From: Halomonas sp. HAL1
Lineage (GTDB): Bacteria > Pseudomonadota > Gammaproteobacteria > Pseudomonadales > Halomonadaceae
Length of the DNA: 64,000 nucleotides
Reading direction: 5' to 3'
NCBI RefSeq assembly: GCF_030544485.1
Contig: NZ_CP130611.1
Location: 124,001-188,000 of the forward strand
The translations under genes and the position numbers were made by a program. The notes beneath the pieces are model-generated. The model saw only the letters and a program-made list of their open reading frames with translations. It had not been told where the DNA came from and did not search any database. How positions within the stretch are numbered: the first letter of the stretch is position 1; each line of letters opens with the position of its first letter. Shown piece by piece: positions 36,038 through 44,471 of the stretch.

Positions 36038-37093
36038 CTATCCAACTGAATTTAATTTGTGCAGATAGTACTGATTTGCTATTGCAATCGGCGATGGTTT
36101 CCATATAACGTCACCTTCATCGCTGTCAGTTTGATACGAATACTCATTTAGATCTATATCATATTCTATAATCTTTTCCAAATTATATATTAGGTCTTGA
36201 ACATTTTTTTCCCAGCCACTTTCAACGATACTCAATATTTTATTGTGGGAATCGTCTAAGCCTTCAACATTTGAAAAGTGGCCACTCAAGCAAAGTTCCA
36301 TATTGTTTATAGCATGCTTAAATGACTTGAAGAACGCATTGGAATTTGAGAAATGGAGAATCAATCTGCCTTTTTCATCTTTCGCTAAAACTATATTATC
36401 CTTTATAACAACATCGTCGAATTTTTTTCTATCTGATGCTCCAATTGCGAAAGTTGTGTAGCGCCCCTTAATTCCACCATTTTTTTCGTAGTAGCTGCTT
36501 CTAAAAAGCTGCTCACCATGATGTCCCTCAACCTCCCCAACAAAACCATATGTATGATTTTTACCATCCGAAACCATGATCAACAAATCCGAATGTAAGA
36601 ATGATTCTGCTACTTTACTGACGGGCCTCGTTTGCCCATTACATAGAATTCTACCCATTCTTGAAAAGGCATGATGTTCAAGAGGCGTTAATATTTTTAC
36701 ATCTGGATCATCAAACTGTTCTATCATTCTATAGAGAGATGAATCCTCTCCAAGTTTAAAGATATTTAAATGCGTATACTCGAAGTCATGTATACCGTAT
36801 TGAAACAGAAGTTCTGATACTAACTTATCCCTAGCATCTATCCCATCTACAGATCGAAGATAATCGATCATTAGATATTCAAACCCATGGTTCCTTATAT
36901 TGTTTTTCATCTTGTTGAAAAAGTTCGCTGGATAATTCAAAGTTCCTCGGTATTCTTGCAATGAACTAGTCTTGAGCCTGTATTCAAGATTTTTTTGGTA
37001 GGCAATTGTTTTCAAGATAGAGCAATAGAACATTGCCCAGTACGATTCCCCGCTATCGATTAATTTCGGTTTTATAAATATAGTTCTGTACAT
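36038..37093 (-). CDS. Integron cassette gene: hypothetical protein
   Basis: 351 residues from the ATG at 37093. Low GC. A GFVGEVEGHHGEQLF segment near the middle could be a nuclease-like or binding motif, but I do not recognise a family. It lies between two good attC sites, which supports cassette status. Confidence 0.55.
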   Translation of the reverse strand: MYRTIFIKPKLIDSGESYWAMFYCSILKTIAYQKNLEYRLKTSSLQEYRGTLNYPANFFNKMKNNIRNHGFEYLMIDYLRSVDGIDARDKLVSELLFQYGIHDFEYTHLNIFKLGEDSSLYRMIEQFDDPDVKILTPLEHHAFSRMGRILCNGQTRPVSKVAESFLHSDLLIMVSDGKNHTYGFVGEVEGHHGEQLFRSSYYEKNGGIKGRYTTFAIGASDRKKFDDVVIKDNIVLAKDEKGRLILHFSNSNAFFKSFKHAINNMELCLSGHFSNVEGLDDSHNKILSIVESGWEKNVQDLIYNLEKIIEYDIDLNEYSYQTDSDEGDVIWKPSPIAIANQYYLHKLNSVG

Positions 37094-37129
37094 ATGAAAT
37101 TTTCTTCTCAAGACAATATAGGCAGCAGG

Positions 37130-37201
37130 GCATAACGCCCGCAGCACGGGCAAATTTGTAGCGCAGCGCAAATTTTGTCCCTGTGTCTGCGATTGTTAGA
37201 C
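37130..37201 (-). other. attC recombination site
   Basis: 72 bp bounded (minus strand) by GTCTAAC, an exact RYYYAAC, and GTTATGC. The inner arms CGCAGCACGGGCAAATTT and AAATTTTGTCCCTGTGTCTG pair imperfectly with extrahelical bases, as in true attC folds. Confidence 0.88.
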
Positions 37202-37206
37202 CTTTA

Positions 37207-37806
37207 TCATTCGACTGGGGCAAAAGCATTGTAACTAGGGTTTGCATCCTTTGCTCCCATTTGAAAAAGATAGAGGTTCTTATCATTAATGAGCTTGATG
37301 GTGTGTGCGTTAAGCAGGTTGACCATTCGGTTTCTCCAGTCTTTGGCCTGCTCCTGATAATACGGATAGTCTGTTTTAGTGCCATAGGGGTTATCAGCGT
37401 GCAATATTCCGCCGCACTTCTCATAAACTTTGATGAACTGTTCTTTTGTTAGAAAATCATCTTTCCGATCCGCCCAATCAGAGGTGATTCCCGGCGTTTT
37501 GCTTGGGTTTTGTATGATGGGGTGCGGATAAAAACCTGGATTGATACGCTCTAGATCTTTGAGCATTAGCCTAGCATTCCAATGCTCTGCAAATTTCTTG
37601 TGTTGGGCGGAATATATTTCTCTATTGGCGATCAAAGAGCTAAATGCAACCAGCTCTAGAATCTTTCTAATTTGTAAACAGACCGACTCAACTGTAGTAG
37701 GGACGTAGAGTGCGTGGGCTTGACCGAAAAGGAATGAATCTACGACAGCCGTTCGCCGTTTGATCTCAATTAGAACTGCCCGGTATTTATCTTGTGATGA
37801 GTCCAT
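37207..37806 (-). CDS. Integron cassette gene: hypothetical protein
   Basis: 199 residues, soluble. No recognised domain. Its ATG follows GTTAGGC and a short A-run, the usual start of a cassette, and its stop lies six bases from the attC at 37130-37201. Confidence 0.6.
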   Translation of the reverse strand: MDSSQDKYRAVLIEIKRRTAVVDSFLFGQAHALYVPTTVESVCLQIRKILELVAFSSLIANREIYSAQHKKFAEHWNARLMLKDLERINPGFYPHPIIQNPSKTPGITSDWADRKDDFLTKEQFIKVYEKCGGILHADNPYGTKTDYPYYQEQAKDWRNRMVNLLNAHTIKLINDKNLYLFQMGAKDANPSYNAFAPVE

Positions 37807-37812
37807 TTTTTT

Positions 37813-37845
37813 GCCTAACAGTTTTATTCATGCGCATGCGCGTTA
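37813..37845 (-). other. Recombination core site at the head of the array
   Basis: GTTAGGC on the minus strand (a perfect GTTRRRY) preceded by GTTAACGCGCATGCGC. This could be a short attC or the remnant of an attI. No integrase gene is in the window beyond it; 37846-38263 shows no gene. Confidence 0.5.
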
Positions 37846-38263
37846 ACATTATCACCAGTATCTGAGAATTGCGCATAAGCATAAGAGCCCTGATCATAAG
37901 CAACTGTTTTATATGTATTTGAAAGATTCTCTTCTGGCAATACAAGCCTTCACGTTACAGAACTGACCAGAAAAAAAGCATTGTGAGCTAGGGGCTTCTA
38001 TCCTGCGATGGCCGCTTTGGGTCGTTATCGGACAATCGAGATTTCTCATAATTCTTAAGTTGACAGTATCCTAATCAAAAATGGCTGTCACGGTTAAAGG
38101 ACTTCCCCTCGTTTAGCACCATCCTACCTCTGGCCTACAGTTATCAATCGCTCACGTATATCCGGTCCCTCGCAACGCACTCTTATTGAGGTGCATGGCC
38201 ATACCGATGCAAGGGAGTAGGAGCCCTTCCCCCGTTTTGGTACCACGGAGTCTTATATATTGT

Positions 38264-38319
38264 GTCAGTGGCTTCCCTATCTCCCCCTGAGACCTGCAAT
38301 TCAGCAGGAATGAGAGAGA
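38264..38319 (+). promoter_or_regulatory. Shared leader element, copy for the 38329 gene
   Basis: GTCA at 38264, TCCCTATCTC, TGAGACC at standard spacing, hairpin CCTGC-AATTCA-GCAGG, AATGAGAGAGA, then the ATG. Confidence 0.8.
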
Positions 38320-38328
38320 TAAACGATC

Positions 38329-38700
38329 ATGGAACTGACTAAATTCGACTGCTTTGCAATCTGTAGTGACACCGTGACAGGTTCACATGGCGACTTCACG
38401 ATCACAGTGTTGCTCGACCATGATCCAGATGTGACACCGCACTGCTTTGATACCTATTCAGATTCCGATAAGGAAACCTGGGCAGAGAATAGGTGGTTTT
38501 TCGGTGTACTCAAGACCAAGGTCGAACTGAAAGTAGGTAGCCAATCTGTTCTTTTGGACGATGTGGCAACTGTACTGGGGGGTATTGAGGTCAACAAGAC
38601 AGAAAATAATGCTCACCTTGACGTTCATGCTCGTGAACTTGCTCAGGATGCTGTTGAGCGGGGAATAGAGATTGTGGAACAGATCAAGACTGCTGCGTAA
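38329..38700 (+). CDS. Hypothetical leading-region protein
   Basis: 123 residues, soluble, acidic. No domain recognised. Own leader and own terminator (38710-38737). Confidence 0.6.
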   Translation: MELTKFDCFAICSDTVTGSHGDFTITVLLDHDPDVTPHCFDTYSDSDKETWAENRWFFGVLKTKVELKVGSQSVLLDDVATVLGGIEVNKTENNAHLDVHARELAQDAVERGIEIVEQIKTAA

Positions 38701-38709
38701 TACATTCAA

Positions 38710-38737
38710 CAGACCCTTCACTTGTGAAGGGTCTTTC
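38710..38737 (+). terminator. Terminator of the 38329 gene
   Basis: AGACCCTTCAC/GTGAAGGGTCT hairpin with TTTC. Confidence 0.85.
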
Positions 38738-38762
38738 ACATTCAGGCTGAACCGATCACTGC

Positions 38763-38944
38763 TGTGCAACATTCCCCCTCAGTCTCGGACATCCGGTAAG
38801 CGGATTTCTGGGGTTATCTATGCAGTATCCCCCCTAGTGCGTTGATGACAATGACAAGGCATCGCCACTACCTGTGCAACATCCCCCCTCCTGTCCTAGG
38901 CCTGAGACCAGGCGCCAATTTTCTTTGTGTGCAGTATTCCCACC
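38763..38944 (-). repeat. Inverted cluster of four iteron-like motifs
   Basis: TGTGCAACATTCCCCCT (38763), TGCAGTATCCCCCCT (38821), TGTGCAACATCCCCCCT (38873) and TGTGCAGTATTCCCACC (38928) are reverse complements of the origin iterons or close variants. They fill the gap upstream of the methyltransferase leader, far from the origin. Confidence 0.75.
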
Positions 38945-38958
38945 GGACCCGGCTATGG

Positions 38959-39015
38959 GTCACCAGGCCCCCTACCTCCTTTCGAGACCTGTATTCCGCA
39001 GGAATGAGAGAGGAG
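38959..39015 (+). promoter_or_regulatory. Shared leader element, copy for the methyltransferase gene
   Basis: GTCA at 38959, CCCCTACCTC, CGAGACC, hairpin CCTG-TATTCCG-CAGG, then AATGAGAGAGGAG and GATTGATCATG. Confidence 0.8.
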
Positions 39016-39022
39016 ATTGATC

Positions 39023-40423
39023 ATGAGCAAGAGCACTGTGATTTACACCAAGATTGGTGAGCACAGGGGTAAGCAGCGTTTGTGGCTGGAAGGCAATCGG
39101 CTGGCGCGTACTGGGATCACTCCAGGGCAGCGCTTCAACCTCGTTGCCGGCCGTAAGAGCCTGACCCTGCAATTTGCAGAAAATGGTGCTTACAAGGTGT
39201 CGCGCAGAAAGCGTGGTGAGGTCGAGTTGCCAGTCATCGACATTACGGCAGCTGAGCTGGCGCAAGCGTTGGGCAAGGTAGAGCGGGTGCGTGTCGTCGT
39301 CAGGGGGAATCGTGTCGACATCACGATTCATCACCATGATCTAGCTGAATCGGATCGTATGGGTCGTCTACTGCAGTCCCTGACCAAGGGTGAACCGATT
39401 GAAATTGGCTCGATTGCCCACGGCGGGGGAGTGCTTGATCACGCAATACATACTGGCCTTGCAGATGTCGGAATACCCTCGCGCCTGGCCTTCGCCAATG
39501 AGCTGGAAGGTGCTTATCTGGAGGCATCATTGGCGAACAACCCTGTGTGGGACGAGGATAGCATTGCGATCCAAGGCCCGATGGAGGAAGTGGAGTGGCA
39601 CAAGCTGCCGTTCATTCACCTCCTTTGTGCAGGTTTGCCGTGTACCGGGGCTAGCCTGTCAGGACGGGCGAAGAATAAGCTGGACCGGGCAGAAGCGCAT
39701 GAGACAGCAGGTAGTCTCTTCATCGCCTTCATGAATGCAATCCAGACTTTGCGGCCGGCTATGGTGCTACTGGAGAATGTCCCGCAGTACCAGTCGACCG
39801 CCAGCATGACGGTCATTCGCAGCGTGTTGGCGAGCATTGGCTATGACGTGCATGAGACCATTCTGGATGGGTACGCGATGGGGTCACTGGAGCGGCGCGA
39901 TCGGCTTTGCATGCTCTCAGTGAGTAAGGGCATTGAGGTCGATCTCGAAGCGCTGGAGCCTGTACGTCAGCGTGAATCATCCATCGCCGCGGTATTGGAG
40001 CCGTTTCAGGTAGTTAAGGATCGCTTCAAGCCTTATAGCTACCTTGCCGACAAGGAGGCCAGGGATCTGGCGGCGGGAAAGGGCTTTCGTCGTCAGCTGC
40101 TCGATGGTTCAGAGGGAAGCCTCGGCACCATAGGGCGTGGGTACTCGAAGGCACGCTCAACTGAGCCGTTTCTCCGTCACCCTGACGATTCTGGCCAGTC
40201 GCGACTATTGACCAAGGCAGAGCATGCCCGAGTCAAAACAGTCCCTGAGATGCTTGTTCAAGGGCTGTCTGAGACTGTCAGCCACGAACTGCTGGGCCAA
40301 GGAGTGGTTCATTGTGCTTTTCGCGCAGTGGGCCGCCTCATTGGCAACTGCTTGCATAGTATTAGTGAGCAGGACAAATCTGCTTGGGAGCAAAAATGGT
40401 TTAAGACGCAATCCGCGGCTTAG
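39023..40423 (+). CDS. DNA (cytosine-5) methyltransferase without a partner nuclease
   Basis: 466 residues from the ATG at 39023. An extra N-terminal region of ~120 residues precedes the methyltransferase fold. Motif IV reads CAGLPCTGASLSGR (PC catalytic pair, with T where Q is usual), motif VI LLENVPQYQ, and YDVHETILDGYAMGSLERRDRL fits motif VIII. No restriction endonuclease gene is adjacent, so it is probably an orphan that protects the plasmid from host enzymes. Confidence 0.88.
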   Translation: MSKSTVIYTKIGEHRGKQRLWLEGNRLARTGITPGQRFNLVAGRKSLTLQFAENGAYKVSRRKRGEVELPVIDITAAELAQALGKVERVRVVVRGNRVDITIHHHDLAESDRMGRLLQSLTKGEPIEIGSIAHGGGVLDHAIHTGLADVGIPSRLAFANELEGAYLEASLANNPVWDEDSIAIQGPMEEVEWHKLPFIHLLCAGLPCTGASLSGRAKNKLDRAEAHETAGSLFIAFMNAIQTLRPAMVLLENVPQYQSTASMTVIRSVLASIGYDVHETILDGYAMGSLERRDRLCMLSVSKGIEVDLEALEPVRQRESSIAAVLEPFQVVKDRFKPYSYLADKEARDLAAGKGFRRQLLDGSEGSLGTIGRGYSKARSTEPFLRHPDDSGQSRLLTKAEHARVKTVPEMLVQGLSETVSHELLGQGVVHCAFRAVGRLIGNCLHSISEQDKSAWEQKWFKTQSAA

Positions 40424-40450
40424 CCACACACTAAACTCTTAGGCACCCTT

Positions 40451-40486
40451 CAAGCCCCTCTCCGTTACACGGAAGGGGCTTTTCTC
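40451..40486 (+). terminator. Terminator of the methyltransferase gene
   Basis: AAGCCCCT/AGGGGCTT hairpin with an inner CCGT/ACGG pair, then TTCTCTG. Confidence 0.85.
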
Positions 40487-40510
40487 TGTCTAGGGCTATC
40501 TACTGCCATT

Positions 40511-40526
40511 GTTTCGCATGCGGAAC
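40511..40526. promoter_or_regulatory. Candidate parS palindrome, copy 3
   Basis: GTTTCGCATGCGGAAC, identical to copy 2 at 8222-8237. It lies in the intergenic region between the methyltransferase terminator and the next leader element. Confidence 0.55.
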
Positions 40527-40568
40527 ATTTTAATTTGATGGCAGTGTCTCCCCTACCTCTCCATAGCC

Positions 40569-40624
40569 GTCACTGGTCGCCCTATCTACTTGTGAGATCC
40601 GGGCAACCGGAAATGAGAGAGGAG
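40569..40624 (+). promoter_or_regulatory. Shared leader element, copy for the primase-like gene
   Basis: GTCA at 40569, GCCCTATCTA, TGAGATC, then TCCGG-GCAA-CCGGA (a GNRA-type tetraloop on a different stem) and AATGAGAGAGGAG. The changed stem with kept pairing is the best single case of covariation in the family. A partial second copy (GTGTCTCCCCTACCTC) lies 20-30 bp upstream. Confidence 0.8.
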
Positions 40625-40630
40625 CAGATC

Positions 40631-41722
40631 ATGAGAAACAGTAACAAGTACGAAATCGCTGATGTGAAGCGTGTAGCGCAAGGGCAATGGGATACGGTCT
40701 TTCGGGTCCTATGCCCGGAGCTGGAAGATGCGCTGGCCCACCCGGGCCATCACATCGACTGCCCTATACATGGTGGCAAAGAAGACTTCCGCCTCGATCG
40801 CGGTTTCAAGCAACGTGGGACGGCCATCTGCACTTGCGGTAACTGGGATGGATTTAGCTTGCTCAAAGAGCTGAAAGGCTGGTCTCTTCCCGAAATCCTG
40901 GAGCAGGTCATGGGGGCTCTCGGTGAACAAACCGTTGAGGCGCTGGCGCCCGTAGCATCGCGCCCAGCGCCTCGAAAAGTCGAGGAAAAGAAAGATATAC
41001 GCCCAACGCTGCGTAGACGCTGGGAAGAAGCTCTACCCCTGGGAAGGGGCGAAGGTCGCTTCATGCTAGCAAGCTATTTGCAGTTCCGCGGGTTGCCTGT
41101 AAAGCCAATGCTCAGCGTTCTCGAGACGGAGGCACGCCTCCATCCTAGGCTGGCTTACATCGAAAAAGGCAAAGTGGTGGGCCACTATCCTGCACTGATA
41201 ACCATAGTCAGGGATGCGGCTGGAAAGCCTGTGACGATGCATAGGACGTATCTCAACCGCTCCGAAAGTGGTGTGGTTAAGAAGGCGCCTGTAATCAAGG
41301 CCAAAAAGCTGTTCCCTGTGGTGAATGGTGGCGATGTCCATGGTGGTGCTATCCGCTTGGGTACGGTAACAGCCGGCGTTATCGGTGTAGCTGAGGGTAT
41401 TGAAACTTCGCTAGCTATTCGGGCTGCAACTGGGATGCCTGTCTGGCCGGTGCTATCAGCCTCACTGATGAGGTCGTTCGAGCCGCCTGAGGGTGTTACG
41501 GAAGTCGTTATCTGGGCTGATCGTGACCTCCCCGACAGGAAAGGCCGTAAGGCTGGCCAGGAAGCGGCGGAAGCGCTCCAGGCTCGGCTTTTAGAGAAAG
41601 GGATTCAAGTGTCTATTAAGATCCCTGATGCACCCAGTTCAGTCGATGTAAGTGTCGATTGGGCTGATGTGTACACCAGTAGTGGGCTCACGGGATTCCC
41701 CCGCAAGAGCGAAGCTGCTTAA
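40631..41722 (+). CDS. Zinc-finger/Toprim primase-like protein
   Basis: 363 residues from the ATG at 40631. N-terminal zinc-finger-like block with CPIHGGKEDFRL and AICTCGNWDGFSLL (as in primase-type zinc ribbons), then a Toprim domain: GVAEGIETSLAIRAAT for the catalytic Glu motif and VIWADRDLPDRKG for the DxD motif. Similar plasmid proteins may prime synthesis on the incoming single strand. No helicase domain is attached. Stand-alone unit. Confidence 0.78.
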   Translation: MRNSNKYEIADVKRVAQGQWDTVFRVLCPELEDALAHPGHHIDCPIHGGKEDFRLDRGFKQRGTAICTCGNWDGFSLLKELKGWSLPEILEQVMGALGEQTVEALAPVASRPAPRKVEEKKDIRPTLRRRWEEALPLGRGEGRFMLASYLQFRGLPVKPMLSVLETEARLHPRLAYIEKGKVVGHYPALITIVRDAAGKPVTMHRTYLNRSESGVVKKAPVIKAKKLFPVVNGGDVHGGAIRLGTVTAGVIGVAEGIETSLAIRAATGMPVWPVLSASLMRSFEPPEGVTEVVIWADRDLPDRKGRKAGQEAAEALQARLLEKGIQVSIKIPDAPSSVDVSVDWADVYTSSGLTGFPRKSEAA

Positions 41723-41729
41723 CCCTTCA

Positions 41730-41770
41730 AACCCTTCTGACATCCATTGTCAGGAGGGTTTTTCATTTTT
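41730..41770 (+). terminator. Terminator of the primase-like gene
   Basis: AACCCTTCTGACA/TGTCAGGAGGGTT hairpin, then TTTTCATTTTTC. Confidence 0.88.
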
Positions 41771-41859
41771 CAGAATTTTCAGATTCAAGAGGACGGATGC
41801 GTTTTTTATAAATTTGCTGAATCTGATTGGGTCAAGCAGCTACTTACCCCTTAGGTCAT

Positions 41860-41882
41860 CCCACCCCACCCCACCCCACCCC
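41860..41882 (-). other. G-quadruplex-forming tract
   Basis: Five C-runs of three or four bases separated by single A on plus, i.e. GGGG-T repeats on minus with one-base loops, which is the strongest class of G4 motif. It lies in a 550-bp stretch (41723-42274) in which I see no convincing gene. Confidence 0.85.
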
Positions 41883-42212
41883 GCTTGAAGCTCATGCCGG
41901 TTGAGTTCGCGCTTTTTAGCGTGGATAGCATGCCACCAGGCGGCGCTTCTGTACTCAAGGCTTTCAGCACAGGGTCCGAAGTTGCCGCTCGATTTTTCAT
42001 TCCATAACCAGTCTGACTTTTTTTATTGGTTCTTAATGTTGAGACCAGGGTTATATGGGGCCTAGGGAATGATTCTAGTTCCCTTACGTGGTGCATCAGT
42101 TCTCCCTACGAGTTATTCAACTAAACGTATGTTTGAATTAACCGCTTGATCGTGTCACCTCAGAGGCGTAGCTACTCCTCTCGGCTTTCTCAATACCACC
42201 TCCCGTTTGTCT

Positions 42213-42267
42213 GTCAGTGGCGCCCCTACCTCTCATGAGACCCCGACACCAGGGGGATGGGAGGAGA
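42213..42267 (+). promoter_or_regulatory. Shared leader element, copy for the ERF gene
   Basis: GTCA at 42213, CCCCTACCTC, TGAGACC one base closer than usual (24), hairpin CCCC-GACACCA-GGGG, then GATGGGAGGAG. Confidence 0.75.
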
Positions 42268-42274
42268 GCACGTT

Positions 42275-42928
42275 ATGAATCGTAGTGACTCAATCGCCAG
42301 AATCGGTAAAGCACTGGCTTCAGTTCAGGCTGAGCTAGGTGGCCTGATCGCACCGGATTCTACGAACCCGATGTACGACAGCCGCTATGCGAGCCTGGCA
42401 ATTGTAATCGGCACCATTCGCGCAGTCTTGAATAAGTTTGAAATCGCACTGGTTCAGGCACCTGTGCCCGGAACGGTGGGGGCTGTAGTGATGGAAACCA
42501 TGCTCATTCATGGTCCTTCCGGGGAATACATTGGCTCTTACTGTGAAATGCCAGTTGAAACCCTGGATAGCCATGGCGTGGCGTCAGCCCAGACGTATGC
42601 ACGTCGATATGGGTTGATGGCTCTTCTTGGTCTTGCTCAAGGCCCTGATGACGATGGAAATGCTGCCTACAAGTCTGCTGTGCAAACCTCAGCGCTTCTC
42701 CCCCAGGGTGAGCCTGAGCCATCAGAGCAGCGGATATCAAATGGTCACCGTTTGGCGTCGCCCGAGGCGATTCTAACGGAGATTGAAAACTCAGATGTTG
42801 AGCGCCTTGTTTCGGCAGAACGCTGGGTCAATAGCGCTCAATTGGATGCACACCTGTCAGCTCGGCTCAAGGGAGCGATCGCGCAGCGACGCCGAATTAT
42901 CCAGCGACAGCAATCCCAACATGCTTGA
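42275..42928 (+). CDS. ERF-family single-strand annealing protein
   Basis: 217 residues from the ATG at 42275. The ERF core is recognisable: IGKALASVQAEL, NPMYDSRYASLAIVIGTIR and the SAQTYARRYGLMALLGLA block, followed by DDDGN. ERF proteins anneal complementary single strands and are frequent on phages and conjugative plasmids. The C-terminal third is variable. It works naturally with RdgC, SRAP and RadC-type genes of this plasmid. Confidence 0.87.
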   Translation: MNRSDSIARIGKALASVQAELGGLIAPDSTNPMYDSRYASLAIVIGTIRAVLNKFEIALVQAPVPGTVGAVVMETMLIHGPSGEYIGSYCEMPVETLDSHGVASAQTYARRYGLMALLGLAQGPDDDGNAAYKSAVQTSALLPQGEPEPSEQRISNGHRLASPEAILTEIENSDVERLVSAERWVNSAQLDAHLSARLKGAIAQRRRIIQRQQSQHA

Positions 42929-42936
42929 CGTTCCAT

Positions 42937-42968
42937 AGCCCCATTCCATAGCGGAATTGGGGCTTTTT
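42937..42968 (+). terminator. Terminator of the ERF gene
   Basis: AGCCCCATTCC/GGAATTGGGGCT hairpin, then TTTTCG; only a few bases before the next gene. Confidence 0.8.
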
Positions 42969-42975
42969 CGCGTGC

Positions 42976-43455
42976 ATGACACAGGAATTTGGAGGCCCCT
43001 TGACCGGGAACGTTCATCGATTATTTGGCCTGGCGCTTGGCGCATCGGCTGGTGCGATTATGACCCCCTTCTATGGCGGGATGTCAGCACTGGCGGTAGC
43101 GGCGATGGCGCTGCCTGGATCAACGGCACCTGACTGGCTGGAGATCCGTATTGGTCCCACCACGGTCATCCCTCATAGGACCGTGACCCACTGGATGCTC
43201 CCTTGGCTGGGGCTAGCAGGGGTATCAGCCGCTTGGTTACCTGATGCGCCTTTGCTTGGCGCCCTCCTCTTTGGTTTTTCGGTGGGTGGGCTCTCTCACG
43301 TAATTGGAGATGCAGGCACCCCTTTGGGAGTGCCTGTGTGGCACCCCGCCAAACGCTATTCCCTGAAGCTATGGGATGGCGGCACCACGGAATTTTGGCC
43401 CGTGCTTTTGGCCTGGGTCATCGCCGCGATTTTGATACGGAGCCTTGTGCTATGA
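42976..43455 (+). CDS. YdjM-like inner-membrane metal-dependent hydrolase
   Basis: 159 residues with three or four hydrophobic segments. The HRTVTHW motif (near residue 65) and LSHVIGDAGTPLGVP are diagnostic of the YdjM/LexA-binding membrane hydrolase family. It overlaps traF by four bases, so it belongs to the transfer operon; comparable genes sit beside F-type tra genes elsewhere. Its role is unknown. Confidence 0.78.
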   Translation: MTQEFGGPLTGNVHRLFGLALGASAGAIMTPFYGGMSALAVAAMALPGSTAPDWLEIRIGPTTVIPHRTVTHWMLPWLGLAGVSAAWLPDAPLLGALLFGFSVGGLSHVIGDAGTPLGVPVWHPAKRYSLKLWDGGTTEFWPVLLAWVIAAILIRSLVL

Positions 43456-44471
43456 AACACCTGACCGCCGGCCTATTGCCGGCGCCAATACTGCTGCTAA
43501 TGCTGACGCTTTTGCTAGCGCTGAGTCCGACCGCCATAGCCCAGCCCGATGGGGGCAGAGGGCAAGCCTGCCTTGATAGCAATAATCCTCGCGAGTGCGG
43601 TTGGTTCTGGGGCCACCTAGATGATGAGAAGGATGAGAAGTCTGAAGAGCCCCCTGTCGAGATACCGATGGCCAAGGCGCCTGAAGAAGAGCTGGATTGT
43701 ACAGACCCGGAGCAGTGGGAGCCCTCGTGTGGTTTTGTCGATCCTGAGGGGAGTTTCGAGTTTCAGGCCAAGCAGCGCGACATGCTCCTGAATCAGTCAG
43801 TGATGAATCCCAACAATCCAGAGACGGTCGAGGCCTTTCAGCGATACATGCGATGGGCCGTCGACCAAGCCATCACCATGTCCAGGATGTGGGAGTGGAA
43901 TCAGATTCAAAACCAAGATCTCAACCCCCTCGTGCATAGCCCTGTTTCATCCTTTGGTCTTCGTGCTGCGTCACGAGCACGAGATGGCAAGCGCAACGCG
44001 GTCATGGAAGAGATAGACGACCAGAACGGGTTTCTCGTCTGGTTTACCCGGTCTAGCTGCCAGTTCTGTCATGACATGCAGCCAGTTATGAAGCAGCTCG
44101 AAAGACGTACTGGGCTAACCATATATAACGCACCTCTCGATGAGGTGTGCATGCCAGCGTTCTCGAGCAGCTGCGATACCTCAGGGCGGTCAGTGGAGGC
44201 TGCGGGTCACCTAGCCGTCGAAGCGGTGCCGGATCTATGGCTCTACCTGCCACAGGATGATCTTTGGTTCCGCGTCTCTAGTGGTGTTGAAGCAGCGCAG
44301 CGGATCACTTCGAGAATTGAGGTCTTTTTCGGTGCAATCCAACGGGCTGCAGAGAAGGGCCTCGAGGCGGTTGGTGACGGCACGAGCCCTCCCGTTGATT
44401 TTAGTGTCCCCGACATGCTTGAACGGTCATCCGGTGGTCTCGGCGCCGGCATTCCCCAAGGAGTTGAGTAA
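43452..44471 (+). CDS. traF: TraF-like thioredoxin-fold pilus assembly protein
   Basis: 339 residues from the ATG at 43452, with a signal peptide ending near PTAIAQ. The C-terminal thioredoxin-like domain carries WFTRSSCQFCHDM, so the CxxC is intact. A second Cys pair (CMPAFSSSC) follows. It acts in periplasmic assembly of the F-type channel. Overlaps traH (TAATG). Confidence 0.88.
   Translation: MKHLTAGLLPAPILLLMLTLLLALSPTAIAQPDGGRGQACLDSNNPRECGWFWGHLDDEKDEKSEEPPVEIPMAKAPEEELDCTDPEQWEPSCGFVDPEGSFEFQAKQRDMLLNQSVMNPNNPETVEAFQRYMRWAVDQAITMSRMWEWNQIQNQDLNPLVHSPVSSFGLRAASRARDGKRNAVMEEIDDQNGFLVWFTRSSCQFCHDMQPVMKQLERRTGLTIYNAPLDEVCMPAFSSSCDTSGRSVEAAGHLAVEAVPDLWLYLPQDDLWFRVSSGVEAAQRITSRIEVFFGAIQRAAEKGLEAVGDGTSPPVDFSVPDMLERSSGGLGAGIPQGVE

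Noticed and set aside
41851..42096. Minus-strand small frame over the C-rich tract
   Set aside because: Composition is driven by the repeat; no ribosome site and no recognisable protein pattern.
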